DNA of 64,000 nt, from positions 40,788 to 104,787 of the forward strand of contig JAZRKP010000086.1 of NCBI GenBank assembly GCA_045646365.1, given 5' to 3'. The notes below the pieces were generated by a model. It saw only the letters and a list, made by a program, of their open reading frames with translations. It was not told the DNA's origin and searched no databases. Shown one piece after another: positions 43,224 to 52,023 of this stretch (position 1 is its first letter; the number at the start of each line of letters is the position of its first letter). The stretch is from SIG454 sp045646365 (lineage in GTDB: Bacteria > Bacillota > Clostridia > Monoglobales > Monoglobaceae). Both the position numbers and the translations under genes were made by a program.

Positions 43224-45875
43224 ATGATTAAATTAAGCAAAAGATTTATTTGTTGTCTGCTGGCGTTTATTTTATGTTGTAGCTTTGTTGCCGTAAACGC
43301 TGAAAACGAGGATGTTATTACATTTAGCGGAGCAGAAACCACATCCGAGGGAGTTTCTATATCCTCAGAAATAAAGGAAATGATGTCTGCACTCAAACTG
43401 TTTGAAATCATTCCTGAATATTATGATTATAATGTCCCGATAGCTTCCGAGGTGACAAGAGCTGATTTTGCGGCGGCAGTTGCAAGACTTATGGACAAAA
43501 AGGTTTATGGTGGCTCAAATGTGTATTTCTATGATGTACCGAAAACACATTGGGCATATAATGAAATTTCAAACTTAGCTGAATTGGGCGTAATATCTGG
43601 GTCGGGCAGTAAAATGTTTTATCCTGATACAACGATTACAAAGAACGAGGCATACAAAATCATTTTAAGTGCAATGGGATATGATTTGTATGCAGAGTAT
43701 AGCGGTGGTTTCCCGACCGGATATATTAAGGTAGCTAACAAAGTTGATATAACAAAAGGTTTGAGCAATAACGAAAAATTGATTATGTCAGATATGTTTT
43801 CTCTGATTTATAATGCGATGAAAACAAATGTTATGGAGCCTGTTATATATAACGACGGGGATATAGTATACAATGAGGCAGAAGGGGTATCCATTTTATC
43901 CTTGCATAGAAATGTGTATTATAAAAAGGGCGTTGTCAAAGGTGCAAACTGCATTACTGTTGACAACGGAACTCTGAATAAAGGCGAGGTTCTGATTGGT
44001 GATGTAACCTATAAAAGCGGAGATACAAATATGTTCGATTATATAGGGCAGAGCGTTGAGTTCTTCTATCATCAGGGAAAAGCGGACCACGATAAAACAA
44101 TATTATGGGCTACAAGAGATAATACTGACGAAGTTTTCACCATAAATGTTGATTACAGTGCAAGCTTTGATAAGAAAACATTTGAATATACCTATTACGA
44201 TAAAAACAACAGAAAGAAAACAATCAATTTAGACAGAGGAATAACTCTTATTTATAACGGTGGCGTTGTTGAGTCAGGTTATGATGAGGTGTTTAACAAA
44301 AATAAATATGAGCTTAAACTTGTTAAGAGCAAGGATAAGTATACTGTTGCTGTTGTAAAGGAATACGAAAACTATGTTGTTGGCTCAATAAATGCCTTAG
44401 ACTTTAAGATTTACGATAAGCTCGTTCAGAAGAATATTGTTCTTAAAGAAGAAATGTATGACACATTCGCAATCAAAATGTCGGGACTTACCGATATGAA
44501 GTTTGAGGATATTAAGCAGGATTCTGTCCTTAGTGTGTATGAATCAAAAGATAAAAAGCACATTGAGGTTATTGTAACCAATAATATGATTGTTGGAACT
44601 GTTAAGCAGGTAAAAACTGATAAGAATTATTATAATATTTCAATAAACGACACAACATACCGTTTGGATAAATCGACAGAAAATGTGAGCGTTTCCATAG
44701 GGGATGATGTAAATGCTTATCTTGATGTTCGTGGCGAGATTGCATATATAGAGGTTGCTGACCGTAAGTTTGAAGGTGCATTTTTAATAGATGTTTCAAT
44801 TAAGGAAGGTCTGGATAATGTGCTTAGCATTAAATATCTTGCAGAGGACGGAAAAATAACTGTTTCGGAGTTTGCTGAAAGAGTTACCATTGACGGCAGA
44901 AAGTATAAAGATGCAAAGGCGGTTAAGGATGCACTTATTGCAGGAGAACGAGAGTTTATTCCTCAGTTTGCACTCATAATGAAGAATTCTGCGGACGAAA
45001 TCAGAGAAGTTGATACGATTGAAAATCCTGACAAAATAAATAATTCGCTGGCAGTTGATGTTCCTTTCATAAATGAAGGGGAGACTGAGATGAAACAAAG
45101 ACAGATACGAGTTGGGGGTGCAACGGCGAGAATTGGAGAGAAGATAGTATTTGATGTTGATACGGTTGTATTCTCAATCCCGATTGCGGATAACTATAAA
45201 ACAGTAAATGATGAAGAGTTTGCTGTTTTGCCTGCCACAGGACTGATAAATGATTCGGGAATATATGCGCAGAGCTACAAGACATCGGAAGAGGGCGGTA
45301 TCAGTAAATACATCCTTGCGAAAGGTTATAACTCTAAAAGCACTACATTTGAATATCCGATAATTGTTGAGGATATAGGAATGGGCATTGACGAAGAAGG
45401 TAATAGCGTTGAGGTTCTCAATGGCTATCAGGGAAATGTCTTCGTCAGCATAAGTGCATCAGCTAACAACAGTGATTTGTTCTCAAAAAGCGGAGCAAAG
45501 CCTGGCGCACTGGTTAAGCTTGGCAAGAATAATAACGGAAGCCTGAGTGAGTGTACTGTGTTATATGATTACCGTAAAGGCGATGAAAACGTAAACAGTG
45601 CCTTAAACGATGTTTGCGGGGTGTTCAGCGGTTATGTAAACAATGTCGTTGACGATGTATTGAAGATAGGCTATAAGAGCGGAAATGCGTTTGACTATGC
45701 AATCAGAGTAGGAGCAACTCCTGTTGTTATATATGATACAAAGACGACAAGAACACCTGTTTATGCAGGAACTATCGGTGACGCTGTCACATACAAGAAT
45801 GACCCTGATGAATGTTCAAAGATTGTTATAATTACATCGAGAATGCAGGCAAAAATGTTCTTGATATACAAATAA
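43224..45875 (+). CDS. Large SLH-domain surface protein, function unknown
   Basis: The 883-residue protein has a signal peptide (about 1-27) and N-terminal S-layer homology domains (about 45-200: SEVTRADFAAAVARLM, YFYDVPKTHWAYNEISNLAELGVISG with TKNEAYKI, and a weaker third copy). The remaining 680 residues are beta-rich with repeated short units such as KGEVLIGDVTY and GNVFVSISASAN, and no family was recognised. It resembles S-layer-like proteins that carry long unclassified beta domains. It lies 17 bp after the SLH-LamG protein gene with GGGGAGGTG, so the two are co-transcribed. A hairpin follows the stop. Confidence 0.78.
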   Translation: MIKLSKRFICCLLAFILCCSFVAVNAENEDVITFSGAETTSEGVSISSEIKEMMSALKLFEIIPEYYDYNVPIASEVTRADFAAAVARLMDKKVYGGSNVYFYDVPKTHWAYNEISNLAELGVISGSGSKMFYPDTTITKNEAYKIILSAMGYDLYAEYSGGFPTGYIKVANKVDITKGLSNNEKLIMSDMFSLIYNAMKTNVMEPVIYNDGDIVYNEAEGVSILSLHRNVYYKKGVVKGANCITVDNGTLNKGEVLIGDVTYKSGDTNMFDYIGQSVEFFYHQGKADHDKTILWATRDNTDEVFTINVDYSASFDKKTFEYTYYDKNNRKKTINLDRGITLIYNGGVVESGYDEVFNKNKYELKLVKSKDKYTVAVVKEYENYVVGSINALDFKIYDKLVQKNIVLKEEMYDTFAIKMSGLTDMKFEDIKQDSVLSVYESKDKKHIEVIVTNNMIVGTVKQVKTDKNYYNISINDTTYRLDKSTENVSVSIGDDVNAYLDVRGEIAYIEVADRKFEGAFLIDVSIKEGLDNVLSIKYLAEDGKITVSEFAERVTIDGRKYKDAKAVKDALIAGEREFIPQFALIMKNSADEIREVDTIENPDKINNSLAVDVPFINEGETEMKQRQIRVGGATARIGEKIVFDVDTVVFSIPIADNYKTVNDEEFAVLPATGLINDSGIYAQSYKTSEEGGISKYILAKGYNSKSTTFEYPIIVEDIGMGIDEEGNSVEVLNGYQGNVFVSISASANNSDLFSKSGAKPGALVKLGKNNNGSLSECTVLYDYRKGDENVNSALNDVCGVFSGYVNNVVDDVLKIGYKSGNAFDYAIRVGATPVVIYDTKTTRTPVYAGTIGDAVTYKNDPDECSKIVIITSRMQAKMFLIYK

Positions 45876-45886
45876 GACTTTATATA

Positions 45887-45916
45887 TCAGGGAATGGCTA
45901 TATTGCCATTCCCTGA
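45887..45916 (+). terminator. Hairpin after the large SLH protein gene
   Basis: A perfect 12-bp stem TCAGGGAATGGC / GCCATTCCCTGA (45887-45898 with 45905-45916) with a 6-base loop. The T-run is poor, so termination may be partial. Confidence 0.6.
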
Positions 45917-45956
45917 TGTGTATAACAATAGATTGGATATTGCAAAAGGAGTGATT

Positions 45957-48044
45957 ATGGTGAGATGTAAAGAAAATTGCGGAAATGCTAAGGAATTGAT
46001 AAACGATATATTAAATCCGTCAAATGAGTTTACGCCGATTCCATTCTGGTTTTTAAATGATTATTTTGATAAAGCGGAACTTAAAAGACAACTTATGGAT
46101 TTCTGCGACAAAGGCGTTTATGGCGTTGTTTTGCATCCGAGAATAGGAGTGCCTGATGAAATCGAGTATCTGTCCGATGAGTTCTTTGATGTGATTTGCT
46201 ATATAGTTGAAACGGCAGACGAGCTTGGAATGAAAGTGGTTCTCTATGATGAGGGAATGTATCCGTCAGGGTCTGCCTGCGGAAAGGTTGTTAAAGCGAA
46301 TCCTGAGTTTGCGGCTCGAGGTATTATTATTACGGAGAACGAAAATGACGGCGAAGTGGTGGCAAAACTTGATGACGGCAGATTCATTGTGTTTAAAGAG
46401 TCAGGCGGCACTTTAAGAGGGATCCATTTCGATGAAGACGATGAGAGAGAGAATGTGCCAAAGGCTGCGGATATTCTGAATGGGGATGCGGTTGACCTTT
46501 TTATTAAATTGACTCACGATGAATATTATAAGCGACTTGCTAAATATTTCGGAAATACAATAATCGGTTTCTTCACAGATGAACCTTCCAGCACAGGCAG
46601 AGGCAGTGGCTTTAAATTTAAGGCATGGTATGACGGGGCTTTAGATGAGTTGACGGCAAGAGGCGGAAAGCCTGAAGAACTGGTTGCTCTTTTTGAAAAT
46701 AAGGAAAATAAAACAACGGCTATACATAAAAAGATTATAGGCGAAAAAATTAACGAAACATATTACAGTAAATTGTGTAAGTGGTGCGAAGAGCATAATA
46801 TCGCTTTAATGGGACACCCTGCAAAAAGCAACGACATAGACGAGGAAGTATTTTTCCATATTCCCGGACAGGATGTTGTTTTAAGACGAATAGGACCTGA
46901 AACGGGTGGCACGACGGGGATAGATTCCGTTATGCCAAAATGCTCGGCAGATGCGGCAAAATATCTTGGAAGAAAGAGAAATGCCAATGAATGTTTCGGC
47001 GTTTGTGTTCGTGACGGAATACCGTGGTATATGCCTGCTGAGGATATGAAATGGTATATAGACTGGCTTGGAGTCCGTGGCGTGAATATGTTTATTCCTC
47101 ATGCGTTTTTCTATAGCGTCAGAGAGCAAAGGTCGGGTGAGCGTCCGCCGGATGTGGGACCTAATAATATATGGTGGGAACACTATAAAAAGTTTTCAGA
47201 TTATATGAAGAGCGTTTCTTATATAATGACCGATTCCGTTAATATGGCTGATGTGGCTGTGCTTTGTAACAGCGGAAATATGAAAGAAGACTCTGTTAAG
47301 GAGTTCTTTGAAAATCAGGTTGAGTTTAACTATGTTCCGTATTCTATGCTTGATAAGTGTGAGATTGAGGATAGCAAACTTAAAATCGGTGATTACGCAT
47401 ATTCATATGTGATGGGCGAAACGGATTTGCCCGTTAATATAATAAAATCTGTTGATGAGGTAAAGGACAGAGAGATTTCTTTGTCAAAAACAGAAAAGGA
47501 ATTGCGCCTGACACATCTTTGCAAAAATGGCGTGCATATGATTTTTGCGTTCAATGAGGGTGAGAGCAAAATTCAGACAGAAGTAAATCACAATATTTCG
47601 GGTAAGGCGATAGAGGTTGATTTGTGGAACAGAACTGCTTATAAAACGGAGAGTTCAAAGATTAAGCTTGATTTAAAGCCGAGAGAGAGCATTCTATATG
47701 TTTTCTCAGAGACCGATGATGATTTTGAAATTAAACCTGAAAGCAGGAAGATTGATAATCTCGTATTTAACCTGATTGAAGAAGATAAAGAAAATTACAA
47801 AAAAACATATATTGCGTCATTTGTAAACGATAATGAAACGGAAAACTGTTATTTTGAAGTTAAGTGTGAAGAAATGGCGGAATGTTATGTCAATGACGAG
47901 TTTTGCGATGTTGAATTTTTTAACCATAAGTTTGAAATTGGCAAGTTCTTAAAAGAGGGAGAAAACTTAATTAAGTTGGTTATAACGGGAAGTATTGCAA
48001 ACAAATATAACGAAGAAAAAATCTTCTACGGGATTATAGAGTAA
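45957..48044 (+). CDS. GH106-like glycoside hydrolase (alpha-L-rhamnosidase-like)
   Basis: The 695-residue protein opens with PIPFWFLNDYFDKAELKRQLMDFCDKGVYGVVLHP and then VVLYDEGMYPSGSACGKVVKANPEF. This is the N-terminal barrel pattern of GH106-type proteins, whose known members remove alpha-L-rhamnose. A later stretch, FGNTIIGFFTDEPS, may hold a catalytic acid. No signal peptide is visible. It is shorter than many GH106 enzymes, so family membership is likely but activity is uncertain. The ATG at 45957 has AAAAGGAG 5 bp upstream and lies beyond the hairpin; a longer reading frame would cross the hairpin. It faces AraC regulator 2, with a 6-bp gap between stops. Confidence 0.72.
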   Translation: MVRCKENCGNAKELINDILNPSNEFTPIPFWFLNDYFDKAELKRQLMDFCDKGVYGVVLHPRIGVPDEIEYLSDEFFDVICYIVETADELGMKVVLYDEGMYPSGSACGKVVKANPEFAARGIIITENENDGEVVAKLDDGRFIVFKESGGTLRGIHFDEDDERENVPKAADILNGDAVDLFIKLTHDEYYKRLAKYFGNTIIGFFTDEPSSTGRGSGFKFKAWYDGALDELTARGGKPEELVALFENKENKTTAIHKKIIGEKINETYYSKLCKWCEEHNIALMGHPAKSNDIDEEVFFHIPGQDVVLRRIGPETGGTTGIDSVMPKCSADAAKYLGRKRNANECFGVCVRDGIPWYMPAEDMKWYIDWLGVRGVNMFIPHAFFYSVREQRSGERPPDVGPNNIWWEHYKKFSDYMKSVSYIMTDSVNMADVAVLCNSGNMKEDSVKEFFENQVEFNYVPYSMLDKCEIEDSKLKIGDYAYSYVMGETDLPVNIIKSVDEVKDREISLSKTEKELRLTHLCKNGVHMIFAFNEGESKIQTEVNHNISGKAIEVDLWNRTAYKTESSKIKLDLKPRESILYVFSETDDDFEIKPESRKIDNLVFNLIEEDKENYKKTYIASFVNDNETENCYFEVKCEEMAECYVNDEFCDVEFFNHKFEIGKFLKEGENLIKLVITGSIANKYNEEKIFYGIIE

Positions 48045-48050
48045 TCTGTT

Positions 48051-48899
48051 TTAAATCTCGGTGTTCAGTTGAAGTTTTCGGTATTCTTTCGGTGTCATAC
48101 CGATATTTTGGCGGAATAGTTTTGTGAAATATGCGGAAGAACAAAATCCGCATATTTCGGCAATTTTTGACATATCAAACTGGGTTGTTATGAGATAGTC
48201 CTTTGCGATTTGAAGCCGATAATATATTATGTATTGGTGAAGAGTTTTTCCTGTTTCCTGTTTAATCAGCCTGCTTAAATGATAGGGATGATGATAGAAC
48301 CTTTTTGCAATACTTTCGTTTGTTAAGGATGTGTCGGAATAGTTTTCGTGGACATAAGAAAGTATATCCTCGCAAAGCTTTGAATGTGAGGATTTTGAGG
48401 ATTCTTTTATGATTTCCAAAAGACACATTTTTAAAATTGATGAGGAGATTTCTCTGTAAAGCAAATCCTTTATAATAAAGTTTTCTGTGCATTTGGTAAG
48501 GTTTCGGCCGATTTGCGGAATGTTTTTTATAATCGGAGCGGAAAGCTGAGATAAAAGGGGATAATCAGGAACACGGCTTTCACTGAAATTGTCTTTAGTT
48601 CCTGTGTGGAGCGAGGATTTTATGTGGCTAAAGTCGTTTATAAGGTCGAAATTTATAACAATGATTTTGCTTATATCCGTGAATTTAATATTAAATTTGT
48701 ATTCACTTCTGGGTGGAAGATATACTGCGGTGTTGTGTGAAATATTATATTCTTCTTTGTTTATGACAGCACTTCCCTCAGTATTATAAAAAAAGAAGAG
48801 ACGACAGTCGTAGCATTTGCTTGACTTGTAGCCTTTGGAAAATATTGCTTTGTGCATTCTTGCGTATCTTATATGTGGATTTAAATCTGAAATTTGCAT
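48051..48899 (-). CDS. AraC family transcriptional regulator (2)
   Basis: The 282-residue protein has an N-terminal cupin-like domain (about 15-120, with YDCRLFFFYNTEGSAVINKEEYNI) and C-terminal AraC helix-turn-helix motifs (about 180-275, with AKRFYHHPYHLSRLIKQETG and AEICGFCSSAYFTKLFRQNIGMTPKEYRK). It is divergent from the Fe-S reductase operon at 49,034 and probably its activator. GAGGG lies upstream of the ATG. Two 16-bp direct repeats in the divergent gap may be its binding sites. Confidence 0.92.
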   Translation of the reverse strand: MQISDLNPHIRYARMHKAIFSKGYKSSKCYDCRLFFFYNTEGSAVINKEEYNISHNTAVYLPPRSEYKFNIKFTDISKIIVINFDLINDFSHIKSSLHTGTKDNFSESRVPDYPLLSQLSAPIIKNIPQIGRNLTKCTENFIIKDLLYREISSSILKMCLLEIIKESSKSSHSKLCEDILSYVHENYSDTSLTNESIAKRFYHHPYHLSRLIKQETGKTLHQYIIYYRLQIAKDYLITTQFDMSKIAEICGFCSSAYFTKLFRQNIGMTPKEYRKLQLNTEI

Positions 48900-48935
48900 A
48901 ATGAAACCCTCGTTGGTTTGTTTTGTTATAAAAGT

Positions 48936-48951
48936 TGTTGATTATGTTATA
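48936..48951. promoter_or_regulatory. Direct repeat, candidate regulator site (copy 1)
   Basis: TGTTGATTATGTTATA occurs here and again at 48990-49005, identical over 16 bp. The start-to-start distance is 54 bp, about five helical turns, which puts both copies on the same face of the DNA. This spacing suits an AraC-type activator. Confidence 0.5.
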
Positions 48952-48989
48952 GATTATAGCAGAAAAATGTGTTATAGTCAATATAGAGA

Positions 48990-49005
48990 TGTTGATTATG
49001 TTATA
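48990..49005. promoter_or_regulatory. Direct repeat, candidate regulator site (copy 2)
   Basis: Second exact copy of TGTTGATTATGTTATA, 28 bp ahead of the first Fe-S gene start. It may overlap the promoter of that operon. Confidence 0.5.
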
Positions 49006-49033
49006 AAGTTTATAAAGTTAAAGGAGGATGTTT

Positions 49034-50113
49034 ATGTTAACCAGTGAGATGATAAAAAAAGCGGCGCTCGAAGCAGGTGCTGATGCTTGCGGTATTGGAC
49101 CTATGTCAAGGTTTGAAGGCGCGCCGAAGGAAATGGACCCACGCTATCTCTTTCCGAATGCAAAAAGCGTAATCGGTTTTGTGTTCAGAATACCAAGAGG
49201 TGTTCAAAGAGGTATTGAAGAGGGAACTCAGTTTTATCAGTATCCATCAATGGCGTATGGCGGTATAAACGAGATTTATGCCCCTGCAGTTTTGCATCAT
49301 GTGGGAAGAGTAATCGAAGACGAGGGTTATGAAGCGGTTGTATACCGTAACACAGGTGCAAGAGGAGTTGTTTCTGATATGGATGGAAGTCCCGGAAACA
49401 CCCTTTCGCCAGAAGAACAGATTGAGGTAAGCAAACACGCAAAGGGAAAAACTGCACATCACAGAAGTGTTCAGTTTACCCGTGAAGTATCAGAGGGGAA
49501 AGTTCCGCCTGATTTGCAGTTCCAGTTCAGACTTGCGGCAGTTGCCTGCGGACTTGGTGAAATCGGCTGGAGTAAGATGCTTTTAACTCCTGAGTTCGGA
49601 CCGCTTCAGCGTGTTGCATTTATATTTACCGATGCAGAGCTTGAATATGATGAAATGTATTCAGGAAAGCCCCTTTGCAGAAAATGCGGTGCTTGTGTAA
49701 GAGAATGTCCGGGCGGATGTATTCCTGCTATAAATTCAGGACAGACAGTTTCCGTAAATATCGGCGGAAAAGTATGCGAGTGGGGCGATATAGATATGTG
49801 GCGTTGCTATGCGTTCTATACCCACGGCGGAAGATATTATAATCCGTTTGTTCCAAAGGATGTTTTTGATAAAAATGAGAATGGTATGCTTGACCTTCTT
49901 GAAGGCGTTACAAATGATGCCAATGAAAAAGAGGTTATGAAAGTATATACGGCGCTTGAAAAGTATTTCCCAAGCTGGGTTGGATATAATATGGCGAAAT
50001 GCGGAGGCTGTATAAGAGGTTGTGTGTCCGTGCTTGAGAAAAAGGGCGGATGTATGGAAGAAAGATTTAAAGAACCGCTTCGTACAAGCAAGGCATGGAG
50101 GATGGAAAGATGA
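49034..50113 (+). CDS. Fe-S reductase related to QueG / reductive dehalogenases (1 of 3)
   Basis: The 359-residue protein has an N-terminal region typical of the QueG and reductive-dehalogenase superfamily (LFPNAKSVIGFVFRIPRG; VACGLGEIGWSKMLLTPEFGP) and a ferredoxin motif C215-x2-C218-x2-C221-x3-C225-P. A second cysteine cluster near the C-terminus reads CGGCIRGC. Family members often use corrinoid and two 4Fe-4S clusters to reduce organic substrates. No Tat signal is present, so it acts in the cytoplasm. The ATG at 49034 has AAGGAGG 6 bp upstream, so the ATG at 49028 is rejected. Its stop overlaps the next start (ATGA). True queuosine function is unlikely, as three paralogues occur together. 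Confidence 0.75.
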   Translation: MLTSEMIKKAALEAGADACGIGPMSRFEGAPKEMDPRYLFPNAKSVIGFVFRIPRGVQRGIEEGTQFYQYPSMAYGGINEIYAPAVLHHVGRVIEDEGYEAVVYRNTGARGVVSDMDGSPGNTLSPEEQIEVSKHAKGKTAHHRSVQFTREVSEGKVPPDLQFQFRLAAVACGLGEIGWSKMLLTPEFGPLQRVAFIFTDAELEYDEMYSGKPLCRKCGACVRECPGGCIPAINSGQTVSVNIGGKVCEWGDIDMWRCYAFYTHGGRYYNPFVPKDVFDKNENGMLDLLEGVTNDANEKEVMKVYTALEKYFPSWVGYNMAKCGGCIRGCVSVLEKKGGCMEERFKEPLRTSKAWRMER

Positions 50114-51024
50114 GTAACATGATAAATGCTGAATTTATAAAACAAAAAGCAAAGGAATACGGCGCATCAATATGCGGAATCGGTAATCCTGAACTTTTTA
50201 AGGGTGATGACCCACAGAGAAATCCCTATTCCATTCTTCCTAATGCTAAAAGCATAATTGGTTTCGGAATAAAAGTTCCAAAAGGTCTTTATAATGCAAT
50301 GGATATTAAAAGTCAGTATTATAATTACACTAATCTTGGAGTTAAATATATTGACGAAGCCTTTGCGGAAATCTTCCTCCTTAAAATGGGAAGAATTATT
50401 GAAGATGCAGGTTATGATGCTTGTCTTCAGAGATACATACCCGGAATTAAAATTCAGGGCGATAAGACTATGAATCCTGAGGTAAGCAAAGTGTATGAGC
50501 TTGAGTTTGCAAGTCCTGTTGCAGACGGAAAGCCTGTTCCTGATGTTATTATTGACTATAACAAGGCGGCGGTTGTCTGCGGGCTTGGAAGTGTTGGTAT
50601 GCACGGAAAGGTGATTACTCCAAAACACGGAACATATATGCGTTTTGTGTTTATAATAACCGATTTGGAACTTGAGTTTGACCAGCCGTTTAAGGAAGAA
50701 CTTTGCGATAAATGCGGAGAATGTTTTAAGGCTTGCCCCGGTAAGGCTATCTCGGAAAACGGCGTGGATACCTGGCAGTGCAGTGTGTATTACAGAGGTG
50801 CTCATAAATCCAATCCGTTTATCACAGACGATTTCTTAAAGGACCACCCTGAAAGAGATGCGATTTTAAACGGAGAAAAGCGTTTCGATAAAGAAAGTGC
50901 TATCGCGATTTACGATGATATAAAAATTCTTCCAAACACACATTTTGGCTATGTGCCTTGTCTTTGCGGAAAATCCTGTGAAACTGTGTGTTATAAACAT
51001 CTTAAGGAGGTGGGCAGAATATGA
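50110..51024 (+). CDS. Fe-S reductase related to QueG / reductive dehalogenases (2 of 3)
   Basis: The 304-residue paralogue has PNAKSIIGFGIKVPKG, VVCGLGSVGMHGKVITPKHG, and the ferredoxin motif CDKCGECFKACPGKAI. The C-terminal cysteines read CLCGKSCETVC, which is not a standard second cluster. The ATG at 50110 has GGAGG 8 bp upstream; the ATG at 50095 would precede that site. It overlaps its neighbours at both ends (ATGA), so equal amounts of all three proteins may be made, consistent with a multi-subunit enzyme. It shares clear colinear similarity with genes 1 and 3. Confidence 0.75.
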   Translation: MSNMINAEFIKQKAKEYGASICGIGNPELFKGDDPQRNPYSILPNAKSIIGFGIKVPKGLYNAMDIKSQYYNYTNLGVKYIDEAFAEIFLLKMGRIIEDAGYDACLQRYIPGIKIQGDKTMNPEVSKVYELEFASPVADGKPVPDVIIDYNKAAVVCGLGSVGMHGKVITPKHGTYMRFVFIITDLELEFDQPFKEELCDKCGECFKACPGKAISENGVDTWQCSVYYRGAHKSNPFITDDFLKDHPERDAILNGEKRFDKESAIAIYDDIKILPNTHFGYVPCLCGKSCETVCYKHLKEVGRI

Positions 51025-51998
51025 GAAACAAAATCATAGACCTTGCGAAAAAGTATGATGCAGACATTGTTGGATTTGCCCCTGCCGACAGATTTGATAA
51101 AGATGATGCAATATTTAAAATATTCCCAAATGTGAAAACTGTTATTGGTCTCGGTTTCAGAGTACTCCGCGGTATTTACCGTGGCGTTGAAGAGGGAACA
51201 ACATATTATCAGTACACAACAATGGGCGTTGAGAATCTTGAAGAAACTGTTATGCCTTTGGCACTTATCAATGTAAGTAACTTCCTTGATGACGAAGGCT
51301 TTGAGGCAATCCCTCAAAGAAGAAATCAGCTTATTATGAATGAGGAAAACGAAACAAATCCTGAAGTGGATTATACCGATGTTGTTAGAGGTATAAAGGC
51401 TGAAAACCAGATAGATTTCCTTGATTGTGCTGTAAAGTGCGGACTTGGCGAAAAAAGTATGATAAACTCACTTTTAACACCTGAATACGGTCCGTTTATA
51501 AGATACTGTTTCATTCTTACTGATGCAGAAATCGAAGGCACAGATATGCCTGAGCCATCACTTTGCGATAAGTGCGGAGAGTGTATAAAGGCTTGCCCGG
51601 GTAAGGCTATCTCGGAAAACGGCGAGATGGACTCCTGGAAATGCGGAGTGTATTATAACGGTGCAAACGGAAGTAAAAATCCGTTTATGCCATCTGAAGC
51701 ATATATAGATTTTGAAAACAGACTTGAAATTATAGCAGGCGAAGCGGATATTGATATAGAACTTGCGAAGAAGATAATGGACGCAACTTTCTTCTATCCG
51801 CCGGCAAAACATTTCTATCGCACATCTATCTGTGGCAGAGCTTGTGACAGAGCTTGTTATATTCATCTGGAAGAAAAGGGAGTGTTGACAAAGACATTCC
51901 ATAAGAAATTCCGGGAGGGTGATGACTGGAAGCTTGATACAAAACAGTTTGAAACCTTAAAAAGAGAAAAACCGTGGAATTTTACTGAAACAAAATAA
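51021..51998 (+). CDS. Fe-S reductase related to QueG / reductive dehalogenases (3 of 3)
   Basis: The 325-residue paralogue has PNVKTVIGLGFRVLRG, VKCGLGEKSMINSLLTPEYG, and CDKCGECIKACPGKAI. Downstream cysteines read CGRACDRAC. It shares RGIYRGVEEGTTYYQYTTMG with RGVQRGIEEGTQFYQYPSMA of gene 1, so genes 1 and 3 appear closest. It overlaps gene 2 by 4 bp with AAGGAGG upstream. The Gfo/Idh/MocA gene follows 25 bp later. Physiological substrate is unknown; reduction of an aglycone or sugar acid is a guess from context. Confidence 0.75.
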   Translation: MRNKIIDLAKKYDADIVGFAPADRFDKDDAIFKIFPNVKTVIGLGFRVLRGIYRGVEEGTTYYQYTTMGVENLEETVMPLALINVSNFLDDEGFEAIPQRRNQLIMNEENETNPEVDYTDVVRGIKAENQIDFLDCAVKCGLGEKSMINSLLTPEYGPFIRYCFILTDAEIEGTDMPEPSLCDKCGECIKACPGKAISENGEMDSWKCGVYYNGANGSKNPFMPSEAYIDFENRLEIIAGEADIDIELAKKIMDATFFYPPAKHFYRTSICGRACDRACYIHLEEKGVLTKTFHKKFREGDDWKLDTKQFETLKREKPWNFTETK

Positions 51999-52023
51999 AT
52001 TTATATAAAAAGGAGAATGTAAA

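Noticed and set aside
49034..50113. Annotation as true epoxyqueuosine reductase (queG)
   Set aside because: Three tandem paralogues beside glycosidases and an atypical second cysteine cluster make tRNA modification unlikely.
50167..50805. 212-codon open frame on the minus strand within the second Fe-S gene
   Set aside because: Similar antisense frames occur opposite all three Fe-S genes because of shared codon patterns; none looks like a protein.
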